Shown: positions 17,395 to 26,382 of the stretch, one piece after another
Layout: each line of letters opens with the position of its first letter
Position numbering within the stretch: the first letter of the stretch is position 1
Source: Oceaniglobus trochenteri
Lineage (GTDB): Bacteria; Pseudomonadota; Alphaproteobacteria; Rhodobacterales; Rhodobacteraceae
Length of the DNA: 64,000 nt
Assembly: GCF_020529025.1 (NCBI RefSeq)
Contig: NZ_JACNMM010000008.1
Span: 186,001 to 250,000, forward strand
Direction: 5' to 3'
The notes under the pieces: generated by a model
Seen by the model: only the letters and a program-made list of their open reading frames with translations
Databases searched by the model: none
What the model was told of the DNA's origin: nothing
Translations under genes and position numbers: made by a program

Positions 17395-17448
17395 CGGATC
17401 TTGGTCGGGATGGGGGCGATCTACGCCCGAACCCCAGGAGAAAAATGC

Positions 17449-17513
17449 GGCGACACCCGGGAGGAGGTGGGTGTCACCGCAAGAAACAGAAGACCCCGGG
17501 AGGAGGTGGAGCC
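17449..17513 (-). ncRNA. Two further CCUCCUCCC stem-loops between ccaF1 and the repeats
   Basis: Hairpin GGTGACACCC / GGGTGTCGCC (17478-17449) encloses ACCTCCTCCC and has one U-G pair. A second hairpin, GGCTCC / GGGGTC (about 17512-17492), encloses the same loop with two G-U pairs. They follow the ccaF1 stop codon by about 15 nt. They may form the first RNA of the array or the 3' UTR hairpins of the ccaF1 mRNA. Confidence 0.55.
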
Positions 17514-17529
17514 GTCTGATTCCTGAACC

Positions 17530-17748
17530 TCAGGCGCCGTAGGCGGCTTCGGTTGCAATGGTGTTGATCATCGCGCGGTTGATGCCCAGGTCGGCCAGTT
17601 CGCGCTCGCTCAGCTGCGACAGCTCGGTCAGGGTGCGGCGGTAGGTGCGGTACTGCTCCATGCGCTCGCCGATGTTCTTGAAGAAGGCGGCCGTGCGGCC
17701 CATGATGTCGGAACGGGCGGCGCCGTGGGTGTTCGTGATATAAGCCAT
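17530..17748 (-). CDS. ccaF1: DUF1127 small RNA-chaperone-like protein, CcaF1 type
   Basis: A 72-residue, basic, helical protein: MAYITNTHGAARSDIMGRTA at the N-terminus, then the DUF1127 core YRTYRRTLTELSQLSERELA and DLGINRAMINTIATEAAYG. In R. sphaeroides the equivalent gene (RSP_6037, CcaF1) is co-transcribed with the CcsR sRNAs under stress sigma factors RpoHI/RpoHII, and the protein binds RNA and affects its turnover. The same gene order is seen here, with eight CCTCCTCCC copies downstream on the same strand. GAGG lies about 9 nt before the ATG. I saw no promoter I could assign confidently. Confidence 0.85.
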   Translation of the reverse strand: MAYITNTHGAARSDIMGRTAAFFKNIGERMEQYRTYRRTLTELSQLSERELADLGINRAMINTIATEAAYGA

Positions 17749-17984
17749 GTCTCAAACCTCTTTGCGTATCTGGGCGCCGGTGCGCCCCGTGTTCTGTTGA
17801 GACTGAAAATAGGCATATGCTGCACCTGCGCAATCCCGGAAAGGCTCAATGCTGCTATGCAGCAAGTGCATACGTAATGTTGACCTAAAGTCAGGCACTT
17901 GGCGCCCCTGCCGCAAGCGGGCGATCCGGCTTGCCGTCAGGGTGCAAAGGTGCATGGTGAACCCGGTTTTCAGAAGGAGGCAGC

Positions 17985-19052
17985 ATGTCGATCACGCGCG
18001 AAGAGGTTCTTGCAACCCTGTCCCGGCTGGGATTGCCCGATGGCCGCAGCCTTGTATCGGCCGACATGATCCGCGCGCTTGCGGTCGAGGGCGGCGCGGT
18101 GCGCTTCGTCATCGAGGCGCCCACCGCCGAGGTGGCCCGCAAGATGGGCCCGATCCGCGATGCCGCCGAAAAGCTGGTGCGCGAGTTGCCGGGCGTCGAC
18201 ACCGTGTCGGCGATCCTGACCGCCCATCAACAGCCGCCCGCCGCGCCCAACCTCAAGCTGGGGCGCCATCCCACGCCGTCCCAGGGCGGGCCGCAGGCGC
18301 TGCCGGGCATTGCGAATATCATCGCTATCGGGTCGGGCAAGGGCGGGGTGGGGAAATCGACCGTCTCGTCGAACCTCGCCGTGGCTCTGGCGCGTCAGGG
18401 CCGGCGGGTCGGCCTGTTGGATGCCGATATCCACGGGCCGTCTCAGCCGCGGATGATGGGCGTGAACGCACGGCCGGCCTCGCCCGACGGCAAGTCCATC
18501 GTCCCGCTGAAGGCACATGGCGTGACGCTGATGTCCATCGGCCTGATGCTGGACCCGGACAAGGCGGTGGTCTGGCGCGGTCCCATGCTCATGGGGGCCT
18601 TGCAGCAGATGCTGGGGCAGGTGCAGTGGGGCGAACTCGACGTCTTGCTGATCGACCTGCCGCCGGGCACGGGCGATGTGCAGCTGACCCTCTGCCAACG
18701 CTATGCGGTGACGGGCGCCCTTGTCGTGTCGACACCCCAGGACGTTGCGCTTCTGGATGCGCGCAAGGCGCTGGACATGTTCCGCACCCTGAAAACCCCG
18801 GTTCTGGGCCTGATCGAGAACATGTCGGTCTTCGTCTGTCCCCATTGTGGGGGGCAATCCCATATCTTCGGCGAAGGTGGTGTGCGGGCCGAGGCCGAGA
18901 AGCTGAGCCTTCCCTTCCTTGGTGAACTGCCGCTGAACCTCGATGTGCGTCTGGCCGGGGACAGCGGCACGCCCATCGCGGCGGGCCAGGGCGAGGCGGC
19001 CGAGGCCTATGCCGCGCTGGCCGCCCGGCTGGTCGGGCAGGGCGTTGCCTGA
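17985..19052 (+). CDS. apbC: Mrp/ApbC iron-sulfur cluster carrier ATPase
   Basis: A 355-residue P-loop protein of the Mrp/NBP35 family that carries Fe-S clusters to apo-enzymes. The N-terminal about 90 residues are a MIP18/DUF59-type domain ([20 protein letters not shown] ...). The deviant Walker A is [11 protein letters not shown], followed by [10 protein letters not shown] and [11 protein letters not shown]. The cluster-binding CxxC is in [11 protein letters not shown] near the C-terminus. AGAAGGAGG is ideally placed before the ATG. It stands alone, divergent from ccaF1. Confidence 0.93.
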   Translation: MSITREEVLATLSRLGLPDGRSLVSADMIRALAVEGGAVRFVIEAPTAEVARKMGPIRDAAEKLVRELPGVDTVSAILTAHQQPPAAPNLKLGRHPTPSQGGPQALPGIANIIAIGSGKGGVGKSTVSSNLAVALARQGRRVGLLDADIHGPSQPRMMGVNARPASPDGKSIVPLKAHGVTLMSIGLMLDPDKAVVWRGPMLMGALQQMLGQVQWGELDVLLIDLPPGTGDVQLTLCQRYAVTGALVVSTPQDVALLDARKALDMFRTLKTPVLGLIENMSVFVCPHCGGQSHIFGEGGVRAEAEKLSLPFLGELPLNLDVRLAGDSGTPIAAGQGEAAEAYAALAARLVGQGVA

Positions 19053-19105
19053 GATCTGATTTGGGAAACCATGGGTGCGGGCTGGGAGCGGCCCCCCGTT
19101 TCGCG

Positions 19106-19248
19106 GAATCGGACGGCGATTCCCGCCCGCGCCCCATGGCTGTGCCCCGATTCTAGGGCGCGAACCACGCTCAACCCCGAATCACGGCGCCGTGATTCCC
19201 CCGATTCCGGGGGAGTTGGCGGCGTGGTTTAATCGGATAGGTCGAGTC
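19106..19248. promoter_or_regulatory. Cluster of seven GANTC (CcrM) methylation sites
   Basis: GANTC occurs at 19106, 19118, 19149, 19179, 19194, 19203 and 19244, seven in 143 bp. By chance about one is expected per 256 bp. Two of them are the ends of the perfect palindrome GAATCACGGCGCCGTGATTC (19179-19198). In alphaproteobacteria CcrM methylates GANTC, and GcrA reads it at cell-cycle promoters, including cell-division genes in Caulobacter. A role here is inferred from position and density. Confidence 0.6.
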
Positions 19249-19430
19249 CTGCGGATTTCGGGCCGCATTGCACCCTAGGGGCGCGAATTTTCTGCAACAC
19301 TATATTTGGTATGGATGCGGGTGTGCTTAGCCTAGGTTGTGTGCGTGGCCGCAGATTTTTTACAGAAAATGTGCCAAAATCGCCACAGGGAACGGCGCAA
19401 CCGACCACCTGCGCGGCGATTTATAGTTGC

Positions 19431-19457
19431 TTCCCATGATTTCCCATGGCATCCCTT
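19431..19457. promoter_or_regulatory. MraZ box: TGGGN repeats at 10-bp spacing
   Basis: On the minus strand the segment reads AGGGA-TGCCA-TGGGA-AATCA-TGGGA: three boxes 10 bp apart, two of them exact TGGGN with 5-nt gaps. That is the operator described for E. coli MraZ, which represses its own cluster. It lies about 300 bp before mraZ. Confidence 0.65.
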
Positions 19458-19760
19458 TCTACATCGAAGAGCAGGCGGGACGGAGCGACAAAGACTTCAA
19501 CCGCAACCAATAAAAACAGAGGCTTAGCTTCATACAGGCACACACTTTTCTTCGACACACCGTCCGGTAACGGACAAACGAGATCCGGCGCGCGGGCGAG
19601 CAGACATCCCCCCAGGTGGCGCGCGCAGTCGGACAACCCCGGAAACGGGTAGAGGGCGGCGGACCGTACAGTGGCAGCAGTACGGTTCGCCGTTCGCCGT
19701 TTTCCGTTTCACGGGACAGCATACACGCATTCGGGGGCGGGACAAAGAAGGAAACAGGCC

Positions 19761-20258
19761 GTGTTTGGAGTGTTCATCGGCGAACACGAGAACAAGATCG
19801 ACAGCAAGTTCCGCTTGTCGATACCGGCCGATTTCCGTCGTGAACTTGAAGAGGGCGACCCCAAGTGGGAGCCGGGCAAGAACGCGAGCATGGCCATCGT
19901 CTATGGCGATCAGCGCCGCAACTACCTGGAAGTCTTCACCATCAAGGACCTGATGGGCGTCCATCGCATGATCGCGAAGATGCCCCGCGGGTCGGCCAAG
20001 CGCGCGGCGCTTCAGAAACTCTATGCAACCCAGGCGGTTACCGCCACGCTGGACGATACGGGCCGGATCGTCCTGTCGGCCAAGCTGCGCGAGAAGCTGG
20101 GCATCGAGGGCCTGGCCGCAGTCGTGGGCAACGGCGAAACCTTCCAGATCTGGAAGCCCGAAACCTATGCCGCCGATACGGCCGCCCTGCTGCACGAGGA
20201 TGAGGATTTCGATCCCGAGCTCGACCCCTCGGTCTATCTTCCGGGCCTGGAGGACTGA
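19761..20258 (+). CDS. mraZ: Transcriptional regulator MraZ
   Basis: A 165-residue AbrB-like protein with two SpoVT/AbrB half-domains. The first contains [20 protein letters not shown] and the second [21 protein letters not shown]. The DxxGR/FRLS pattern is that of MraZ, which forms a ring and represses the mra/dcw promoter. The start is GTG (19761), chosen because [11 protein letters not shown] is the family N-terminus and AAGGAA lies about 7 nt upstream. It is the first gene of the cluster and probably acts on the box at 19431-19457. Confidence 0.92.
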   Translation: MFGVFIGEHENKIDSKFRLSIPADFRRELEEGDPKWEPGKNASMAIVYGDQRRNYLEVFTIKDLMGVHRMIAKMPRGSAKRAALQKLYATQAVTATLDDTGRIVLSAKLREKLGIEGLAAVVGNGETFQIWKPETYAADTAALLHEDEDFDPELDPSVYLPGLED

Positions 20259-20262
20259 CCCC

Positions 20263-21258
20263 ATGGTCACCTCGCCGCCCAACGCCCAACCCCATGTCCC
20301 CGTCCTGCTGCGCCCGCTGCTGGCCGCCGTCGCGCCGGTATCCGGCGTCTGGCTGGACGGCACCTTCGGGGCGGGGGGCTATGCGCGGGGCCTGCTGGCT
20401 GCGGGGGCCGACGTGGTGATCGGCGTCGACCGCGACCCGATGGTCTTTGACATGGCGCGCGACTGGGCCGGTGAGCATGGCGAGAAGCTGCGCCTTGTGC
20501 AGGGCACCTTTTCGGACATGGACAGCCTGGCCGGTGAGCCGCTGGACGGTGTCGTGCTGGATCTTGGCGTCAGCTCCATGCAGCTTGACCTGGCCGAGCG
20601 CGGGTTTTCCTTCATGAAGGACGGCCCGCTGGATATGCGGATGGGCGATCAGGGCCAATCCGCCGCCGATCTGGTCAATACCGCGTCCGAGGCACAGCTT
20701 TCGGATATCCTGTTTCACTATGGCGAGGAACGGGCGGCGCGACGCATCGCCCGGGCCATCGTCAAGATCCGGGCGGAGGGTGCGATCGAAACCACCCGCC
20801 ACCTTGCCCGGATCGTCGAAGGGTGCCTGCCCCGTCCCAAGCCGGGGCAGAGCCACCCGGCGACGCGCACGTTCCAGGCCGTGCGCATCGCCGTAAACGA
20901 TGAATTCGGCCAGCTGGTCGCGGGGCTGGAAGCCGCCGAACGGGCGCTGAAACCGGGTGGTCAACTGGCCGTGGTCAGCTTTCATTCGCTGGAGGACCGA
21001 GTCGTGAAGCGGTTCTTCACCGCCCGCAGCGGCGGGGGCGGCAATGCCAACCGCTATGCCCCGGAAACGGTGTCCGAAAAGCCCCGGTTCGAAAAGCTGT
21101 CCAAGGGGATCGGTCCCGACGAACAGGAACTGGCGGAAAACCCCCGCGCCCGGTCGGCCCGGCTGCGGGTGGGGCGGCGCACCGAGGCGCCCGCCGGGGC
21201 GGTGGACCGCGCCGCACTGGGTCTGCCACGTTACGATCATCAGGGGGATGATACCTAA
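20263..21258 (+). CDS. rsmH: 16S rRNA m4C1402 methyltransferase RsmH (MraW)
   Basis: A 331-residue AdoMet enzyme that N4-methylates C1402 of 16S rRNA in the ribosomal P site. [26 protein letters not shown] (motif I), [32 protein letters not shown], and [16 protein letters not shown] near the C-terminus are the family signatures. It begins 4 nt after the mraZ stop. Its TAA shares its last base with the ftsL ATG (TAATG), implying coupled translation. Confidence 0.95.
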   Translation: MVTSPPNAQPHVPVLLRPLLAAVAPVSGVWLDGTFGAGGYARGLLAAGADVVIGVDRDPMVFDMARDWAGEHGEKLRLVQGTFSDMDSLAGEPLDGVVLDLGVSSMQLDLAERGFSFMKDGPLDMRMGDQGQSAADLVNTASEAQLSDILFHYGEERAARRIARAIVKIRAEGAIETTRHLARIVEGCLPRPKPGQSHPATRTFQAVRIAVNDEFGQLVAGLEAAERALKPGGQLAVVSFHSLEDRVVKRFFTARSGGGGNANRYAPETVSEKPRFEKLSKGIGPDEQELAENPRARSARLRVGRRTEAPAGAVDRAALGLPRYDHQGDDT

Positions 21259-21608
21259 TGCGTTCGATTTTCTTCATCATGTCCGCACTGGCCGTCATGG
21301 GCCTGGCCTTCTGGGCCTATCATGAGAACTACAAGACCCAGCAGGCATTGAAAGAGGTGGAGCGGCTTCAGCGCGAGATCGGCCAGCGGCGCGAATCCCT
21401 GGCGGTGCTGCGCGCCGAATGGGCCTATCTCAACCGCCCCGAGCGGCTGAACGATCTGGTGAACATGAACTTCGAACGTCTTGGCCTGCTGCCCCTGACC
21501 CCCGAACAATTCGGCCGGGTCGAACAGCTGGGCTATCCGCTGACGCCGGGCCGCATTCCGGGCGGCGTGATCGACAACTCGGTGAGCGTGCAGGGAGAAC
21601 TGCCATGA
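21258..21608 (+). CDS. ftsL: Cell division protein FtsL
   Basis: A 116-residue bitopic membrane protein. Residues about 1-20 form the membrane anchor ([20 protein letters not shown]). A periplasmic coiled coil follows ([20 protein letters not shown]), then [20 protein letters not shown], typical of alphaproteobacterial FtsL. It would bind FtsB/FtsQ to recruit FtsW-FtsI. Identification rests on position between rsmH and ftsI and on architecture, because sequence conservation in FtsL is low. It overlaps the rsmH stop by one base and the ftsI start by 4 nt. Confidence 0.85.
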   Translation: MRSIFFIMSALAVMGLAFWAYHENYKTQQALKEVERLQREIGQRRESLAVLRAEWAYLNRPERLNDLVNMNFERLGLLPLTPEQFGRVEQLGYPLTPGRIPGGVIDNSVSVQGELP

Positions 21609-23395
21609 TCCGCACCCCGCTGCGCCCGCTGGCGCGCATCCTCAAGGCCCGCGAAACCGGCGAGAACCCCGATGCCATCGAGGCCGAAAACCTGCGCCTG
21701 CGCCACGAGGAAATGCGCGACAAGTCGCGTTTCCAGGCCGAGGGGCGGCTTCTTGTCCTGCTGGTGTTCTTCTTCTGCGCCTACGCCGTGGTGGGCGCGC
21801 GCATGGGGCTGCTGTCGGCCTCCGAGGCGGAAGAGCCGCGTGCCCGTGCCTCGGGTGCGGCTATCGTCGCCCAGCGGGCCGATATCGTCGACCGCAATGG
21901 CCGCATCCTGGCCACCAACATGTTCACCCATTCGCTTTATGCCCAGCCGCCCAACATGATCGACAAGCCCCGCGCGGCGCGCGAGCTGGCGGCGATCTTC
22001 CCCGAGCTGGACGAGAAGGAGCTGCTTGAGGATTTCACCGGCAAGCGCAAGTTCCTGTGGATTCGCAAGAAGCTGAGCCCCGAGCAGAAACAGGCCGTGC
22101 ATGACATCGGCGATCCGGGTCTCCTGTTCGGCCCGCGCGAGATGCGGCTTTATCCCAATGGCAAGCTGGCCGCGCATATCCTGGGCGGTGCCAGCTTCGG
22201 GCGCGAGGGCGTGCATTCGGCCGAGGTGATCGGCGTGGCAGGCATCGAAAAGCAGTTCGACGATTATCTGCGCGACCCGGCCCAGGGCGGCAAGCCGCTG
22301 CAACTCTCCATCGACCTGTCGGTGCAATCGGCCATGCGGCAGGTGCTTTACGGCGGGATGAAGCTGATGAACGCCAAGGGCGCGTCGGCGGTCCTGATGG
22401 ACGTGCACACCGGCGAGATCATCTCGATGGTCTCGCTTCCCGATTTTGACCCGAACGACCGCCCCGCACCCCTTCTCAAGGGCGATCCGGCGGACAGCCC
22501 GCTGTTCAACCGCGCGGTGCAGGGGGTCTACGAACTGGGCTCGACCTTCAAGATCTTCGCGGCGGCCCAGTCGATGGAGCTTGGCCTTACCAACCCCTCG
22601 ACCATGGTGGACACGAAATCGCCCCTCTATTGGGGCAAGTTCCGGATCGGTGAATATGACGGCCACAACTATGGACCGGAACTTTCGGTCACCGACATCA
22701 TCGTGAAATCCAGCAACGTCGGCACAGCCAACATGGCGATGGAGATCGGCGCGACCCGGCAGAAGGACTTCCTGCGCCGGCTGGGGCTTCTGGATGCCAC
22801 GCCGGTAGAACTGGTCGAAGCCTCGGGCGCGAAACCGCTCTATCCCAGCCATTGGAGCGAGATCACCACCATCACCGCGTCATACGGCCACGGCGTTGCC
22901 TCGTCGCCGTTGCACCTGGCGGCGGCCTATTCCTCAATCCTGAACGGTGGCACGCTGGTGAAGCCCACGCTGATCAAGAAGGATGAATTCAAGGTGGGCG
23001 AACGCATCGTGTCCAAGCGGGTTTCATCTGCCGCGCGCGACATGCTGCGCGCCGTCGTGGTGCGCGGCACCGCCAGTTTCGGCAAGGTGCCCGGCTACGA
23101 GGTGGGCGGCAAGACCGGCACCGCCAACAAGCCAAAGCACACCGGCGGCTATTACCAGGACAAGAACGTCAATACCTTCGCCTCGGTCTTCCCGGCCTCT
23201 GATCCGCAGTACACGCTGATCGTGTCCATGGACGAGGCGTCGGACAACAGCGGCGACCGCCCCAAGCGCACCGCCGGCTGGACCGCCGTTCCCGTCGCCG
23301 CCGAGGTGATCCGCCGCACGGCCCCCCTTCTGGGGCTCAGGCCGATCATTGAAAAGGTGGGCGAACCTGAAGTAACACTCACCTCAAGCCAGTAA
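21605..23395 (+). CDS. ftsI: Septal peptidoglycan transpeptidase FtsI (PBP3)
   Basis: A 596-residue class B penicillin-binding protein that cross-links septal murein. One transmembrane segment lies near residues 48-65 ([17 protein letters not shown]), followed by the pedestal domain ([15 protein letters not shown]). The catalytic motifs are Ser313-T-F-Lys (GSTFKIF), SSN at 369-371 and KTG at 503-505 (KTGTANKPK). The ATG overlaps the ftsL stop as ATGA. FtsW, its polymerase partner, is encoded later in the same cluster. Confidence 0.96.
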   Translation: MIRTPLRPLARILKARETGENPDAIEAENLRLRHEEMRDKSRFQAEGRLLVLLVFFFCAYAVVGARMGLLSASEAEEPRARASGAAIVAQRADIVDRNGRILATNMFTHSLYAQPPNMIDKPRAARELAAIFPELDEKELLEDFTGKRKFLWIRKKLSPEQKQAVHDIGDPGLLFGPREMRLYPNGKLAAHILGGASFGREGVHSAEVIGVAGIEKQFDDYLRDPAQGGKPLQLSIDLSVQSAMRQVLYGGMKLMNAKGASAVLMDVHTGEIISMVSLPDFDPNDRPAPLLKGDPADSPLFNRAVQGVYELGSTFKIFAAAQSMELGLTNPSTMVDTKSPLYWGKFRIGEYDGHNYGPELSVTDIIVKSSNVGTANMAMEIGATRQKDFLRRLGLLDATPVELVEASGAKPLYPSHWSEITTITASYGHGVASSPLHLAAAYSSILNGGTLVKPTLIKKDEFKVGERIVSKRVSSAARDMLRAVVVRGTASFGKVPGYEVGGKTGTANKPKHTGGYYQDKNVNTFASVFPASDPQYTLIVSMDEASDNSGDRPKRTAGWTAVPVAAEVIRRTAPLLGLRPIIEKVGEPEVTLTSSQ

Positions 23396-23410
23396 TAAAT
23401 GGAACGAGGC

Positions 23411-24895
23411 ATGAGCGGCAGAACGGCAACCCTGGCCGACCTGGGTCTGACGGCACAATTGGGGCGCGAGGCGAAGATCACCGAACTGGTGGTGGACAGC
23501 CGCGCCGTACACGAGGGCGCGTTGTTCGCCGCACTGCCCGGCAGCCGGGTGCATGGGGGCGAATTCATCCAGTACGCCCTGCGCATGGGGGCCAGCGCGA
23601 TCCTGACCGACCGCGAGGGCGCGCGCATCGCGGCCGAGGATCTTGCCTCGTCCTCGGCGGCGCTGGTGGTGGCCGAAGACCCGCGCCAGACGCTGGCGCT
23701 GGCCGCCGCGCTCTGGTTCGAACGTCAGCCCGAGGTGATCGTCGCCACGACAGGCACCAACGGCAAGACATCGGTGGCCACCTTCGTGCGCCAGATCTGG
23801 ACGGGGCTTGGCCATGCGGCGGTGAACCTTGGCACAACCGGCGTCGAGGGCGCGTTCGAGGCGCCGCTGAAGCACACCACGCCCGAACCGATTACCCTGC
23901 ACGGGATGCTGGCGCGCATTTCCGACGCGGGCGTGACCCATGCCGCGATGGAGGCTTCCTCCCACGGCCTGGCACAGCGGCGGCTGGACGGGGTCGCGCT
24001 CAGCGCGGCGGCCTTCACCAACTTTTCCCAGGATCACCTGGATTACCACGCCAGCTTCGATGAGTATTTCGAGGCCAAGGCGGGGCTGTTTTCCCGTGTG
24101 TTGCCGGATGATGCCATCGCCGTGATCAACATCGACGATCCGCGCGGCCCCGAGATGGCGGCCGTGGCCGAGGCGCGCGGCCAGGACGTTCTGCGCGTGG
24201 GCCGGGCAGGGGATGCCGCCATGCGCATCCTGGGCCAGCGTTTCGATGCCACGGGGCAGGATCTGCGGTTTTCCTGGAACGGGCAGGTGCGGCAGGTGCG
24301 CCTGAATCTCATCGGCGGCTTTCAGGCCGACAACGTGCTGGTGGCGGCGGGCCTTGCCATTGCCTGCGGCGATGAACCGGGCCGGGTGTTCGACACCCTG
24401 CCGGGCCTTCAGAACGTGCCGGGGCGGATGCAGCTTGCCGCGACGCGTGACAATGGCGCGGCGGTCTTCGTGGATTACGCCCATACGCCCGATGCCCTGT
24501 CCACCGCCCTGTCGAACCTGCGGCCCCATGTGATGGGCCGCCTGATTGTGGTCTATGGCGCCGGGGGCGACCGTGACAGGGGCAAGCGGCCGCTGATGGG
24601 CGCCGCGGCGGCGGCCAACGCCGATCTGCGCATCGTCACCGACGACAACCCGCGAAACGAAGACCCCTCCGAGATCCGCGCCGAGATCCTGGCGCAGGAC
24701 CCCGACGCAAGCGAGGTGGCCGACCGCGCCGAGGCCATCCTGCGCGGCGTCGATGCGCTTGAGCCGGGCGATGCCCTGCTGATCGCGGGCAAGGGCCATG
24801 AAAAGGGCCAGACCATCGGCGATTCGGTCTTTCCCTTCGATGATGTCGAACAGGCCAGCGTGGCCGTCGCCGCCCTAGACGGACGCGTCGCATGA
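23411..24895 (+). CDS. murE: UDP-MurNAc-tripeptide synthetase MurE (meso-DAP adding)
   Basis: A 494-residue Mur ligase that adds the third stem-peptide residue in the cytoplasm. It shows the ATP loop TTGTNGKTS, the N-terminal UDP-binding segment ITELVVDSRAVHEGALFAAL, and DYAHTPDAL. The specificity loop reads DNPRNEDP, which marks the meso-diaminopimelate rather than the lysine enzyme. I chose the ATG at 23411 because GGA and GAGG lie just upstream; an in-frame ATG at 23399 has no ribosome-binding site. It overlaps murF by 4 nt. Confidence 0.95.
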   Translation: MSGRTATLADLGLTAQLGREAKITELVVDSRAVHEGALFAALPGSRVHGGEFIQYALRMGASAILTDREGARIAAEDLASSSAALVVAEDPRQTLALAAALWFERQPEVIVATTGTNGKTSVATFVRQIWTGLGHAAVNLGTTGVEGAFEAPLKHTTPEPITLHGMLARISDAGVTHAAMEASSHGLAQRRLDGVALSAAAFTNFSQDHLDYHASFDEYFEAKAGLFSRVLPDDAIAVINIDDPRGPEMAAVAEARGQDVLRVGRAGDAAMRILGQRFDATGQDLRFSWNGQVRQVRLNLIGGFQADNVLVAAGLAIACGDEPGRVFDTLPGLQNVPGRMQLAATRDNGAAVFVDYAHTPDALSTALSNLRPHVMGRLIVVYGAGGDRDRGKRPLMGAAAAANADLRIVTDDNPRNEDPSEIRAEILAQDPDASEVADRAEAILRGVDALEPGDALLIAGKGHEKGQTIGDSVFPFDDVEQASVAVAALDGRVA

Positions 24896-26382
24896 GCGCG
24901 CCGGTCCTCTGGACCTCGGCCGACGCGGCCGCCGCCACCGACGGCATGTCGATGCACCAATGGCAGGCCACGGGCGTTTCCATCGACACGCGCACCCTGA
25001 AACCCGGCGATCTGTTCGTTGCGCTTTCGGATGTGCGCGACGGGCATGACTTCATCCTGCAGGCGATGGAAAAGGGCGCCTGCGCCGCCATGGTGTCCTA
25101 TATCCCCGACGAGGTTGACGAAACCGTGCCGCTTCTGGTGGTCGAGGATGTTCTTGAAGCGCTCGAGGATCTGGGCCGTGCTGCCCGTGCGCGCACCCGC
25201 GCCAGGGTGATCGGCGTCACCGGTTCGGTGGGCAAGACCTCGGCCAAGGAAATGCTGCGCACGGTCCTGTCGCGCCAGGGCCGCTGCCATGCTGCCGAGG
25301 CGAGTTACAACAACCACTGGGGCGTGCCGCTGACCCTGGCGCGGATGCCCGAAGACACCGATTTCGCGGTGATCGAGATCGGGATGAACCACCCCGGCGA
25401 GATCGCGCCGCTGGCCGGGATGACGGCGCCCCATGTCGCGCTGATCACCACCGTCGCCGCCGCCCATCTTGAAGCCTTCGACAGCATCGAGGGGATTGCC
25501 GCCGAAAAGGCCGCCATCTTTCAGGGGCTGGAGCCCGACGGTGTGGCCGTCATCAATGCCGACCTGCCCACCACCGACATCCTTGTGCAGGCCGCCCGGC
25601 AGGCCAGTGCCCGCATCCTGCGCTTCGGCAGGGCGGATACCGCCGATTACCTCCTGCGCGAGGTGACCGTGGGCGCGGATGCCACGGTGGTGCAGGCGCT
25701 GCGCGGCGACAGCCCGCTGTTGTTCAAGGTGATGAGCCAGGGGCGGCATTTCGCCATGAATGCCCTGGGCGTTCTTGCCTGCGGCGAGGCACTGGGCTGT
25801 GATCCCGACATCATGGCCTGCGACATCGCCACCTGGACGCCGCCGCTGGGCCGGGGCACGCGCGAGAGGATACAGCTCGACCCGCAGGATGCGGCCCTTT
25901 CGATCGACCTGATCGACGATGCCTTCAACGCCAACCCTACCTCGATGGCGGCCGCCCTTGACGTGCTGGCGGCCTGCCAGCCGGTGCAGGGGGTGGGGCG
26001 CATCCGCAAGGGGCGGCGCATCGCCATCCTGGGCGACATGCTGGAACTGGGCCCCGACGAGGCGGCCATGCACCTGGCCATCGCCGATGTTCCGGCCCTG
26101 GGCGCGGCGGATGTGATCCACTGCGTCGGGCCGCGCCTGAAGCCGCTGTTCGACCGGTTGCCCGAGGAAAAGCGCGGCCTCTGGTTCGACGCGGCGGGCG
26201 AACTGGTGGCGCGCGTCCACTCCCTGCTTGACGCGGGGGATGTGGTGCTGGTCAAGGGCAGCAAGGGAATCAAGGTCAGCCTGGTTGTTGACGCCATCCG
26301 CAAACTGGGCCATCGCGACGCCCAGGCCGGTGATGCACCGGCCAGAGAGGGCGCAAGCCGCGCCCAAAGGGGGACCGAATAA
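24892..26382 (+). CDS. murF: UDP-MurNAc-pentapeptide ligase MurF
   Basis: A 496-residue Mur ligase that adds D-Ala-D-Ala to UDP-MurNAc-tripeptide. The ATP loop is GVTGSVGKTSAKEML, followed by ASYNNHWGVPLTLARMP and the conserved EIGMNHPGEIAPL. The C-terminal domain shows DAFNANPTSM and AILGDMLELG. The ATG overlaps the murE stop, and the next gene starts directly after its TAA. The C-terminal about 25 residues are a charged extension (REGASRAQRGTE). Confidence 0.95.
   Translation: MSAPVLWTSADAAAATDGMSMHQWQATGVSIDTRTLKPGDLFVALSDVRDGHDFILQAMEKGACAAMVSYIPDEVDETVPLLVVEDVLEALEDLGRAARARTRARVIGVTGSVGKTSAKEMLRTVLSRQGRCHAAEASYNNHWGVPLTLARMPEDTDFAVIEIGMNHPGEIAPLAGMTAPHVALITTVAAAHLEAFDSIEGIAAEKAAIFQGLEPDGVAVINADLPTTDILVQAARQASARILRFGRADTADYLLREVTVGADATVVQALRGDSPLLFKVMSQGRHFAMNALGVLACGEALGCDPDIMACDIATWTPPLGRGTRERIQLDPQDAALSIDLIDDAFNANPTSMAAALDVLAACQPVQGVGRIRKGRRIAILGDMLELGPDEAAMHLAIADVPALGAADVIHCVGPRLKPLFDRLPEEKRGLWFDAAGELVARVHSLLDAGDVVLVKGSKGIKVSLVVDAIRKLGHRDAQAGDAPAREGASRAQRGTE

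Larger units (their letters stand above)
16958..17435. repeat. Four tandem copies of a 118-119-bp unit
   Basis: Four near-identical units start with CCCCTGAAACTGCGCGGTG and have periods of 118, 119 and 118 bp. The unit boundaries do not keep one reading frame. Differences are few (CTTT/CATT, GGCCC/GGTCC, TCTGG/TCTTGG, and the last about 10 bases). Each unit holds two hairpins with CCTCCTCCC or CTCCTCCC on the minus strand. These are the sRNA cores listed separately. Confidence 0.9.
19053..19760. promoter_or_regulatory. Long regulatory region upstream of the dcw cluster
   Basis: About 700 bp without a credible gene. From left to right it holds seven GANTC sites (19106-19248), a 20-bp palindrome (19179-19198), an A/T-rich stretch with CCCTAGGG and CCTAGG words (19275-19400), and a three-part MraZ box (19431-19457). 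The mraZ start follows 300 bp later. No sigma70-type hexamer pair was convincing. The length and content suggest a long leader or several promoters for cell-division genes. Confidence 0.6.

Noticed and set aside
16958-17435. Possible CRISPR array
   Set aside because: Units are about 118 bp, nearly identical throughout with no unique spacers, and there are no cas genes.
16919-17519. Repetitive reading frames on both strands within the tandem repeats, up to 152 codons
   Set aside because: Repeat periods of 118 and 119 bp change frame, the translations are low-complexity, and the conserved feature is the RNA stem-loop, not a peptide.
19075-19700. Short plus- and minus-strand frames upstream of mraZ
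   Set aside because: None has a good start or family pattern; the region is better explained as regulatory DNA.
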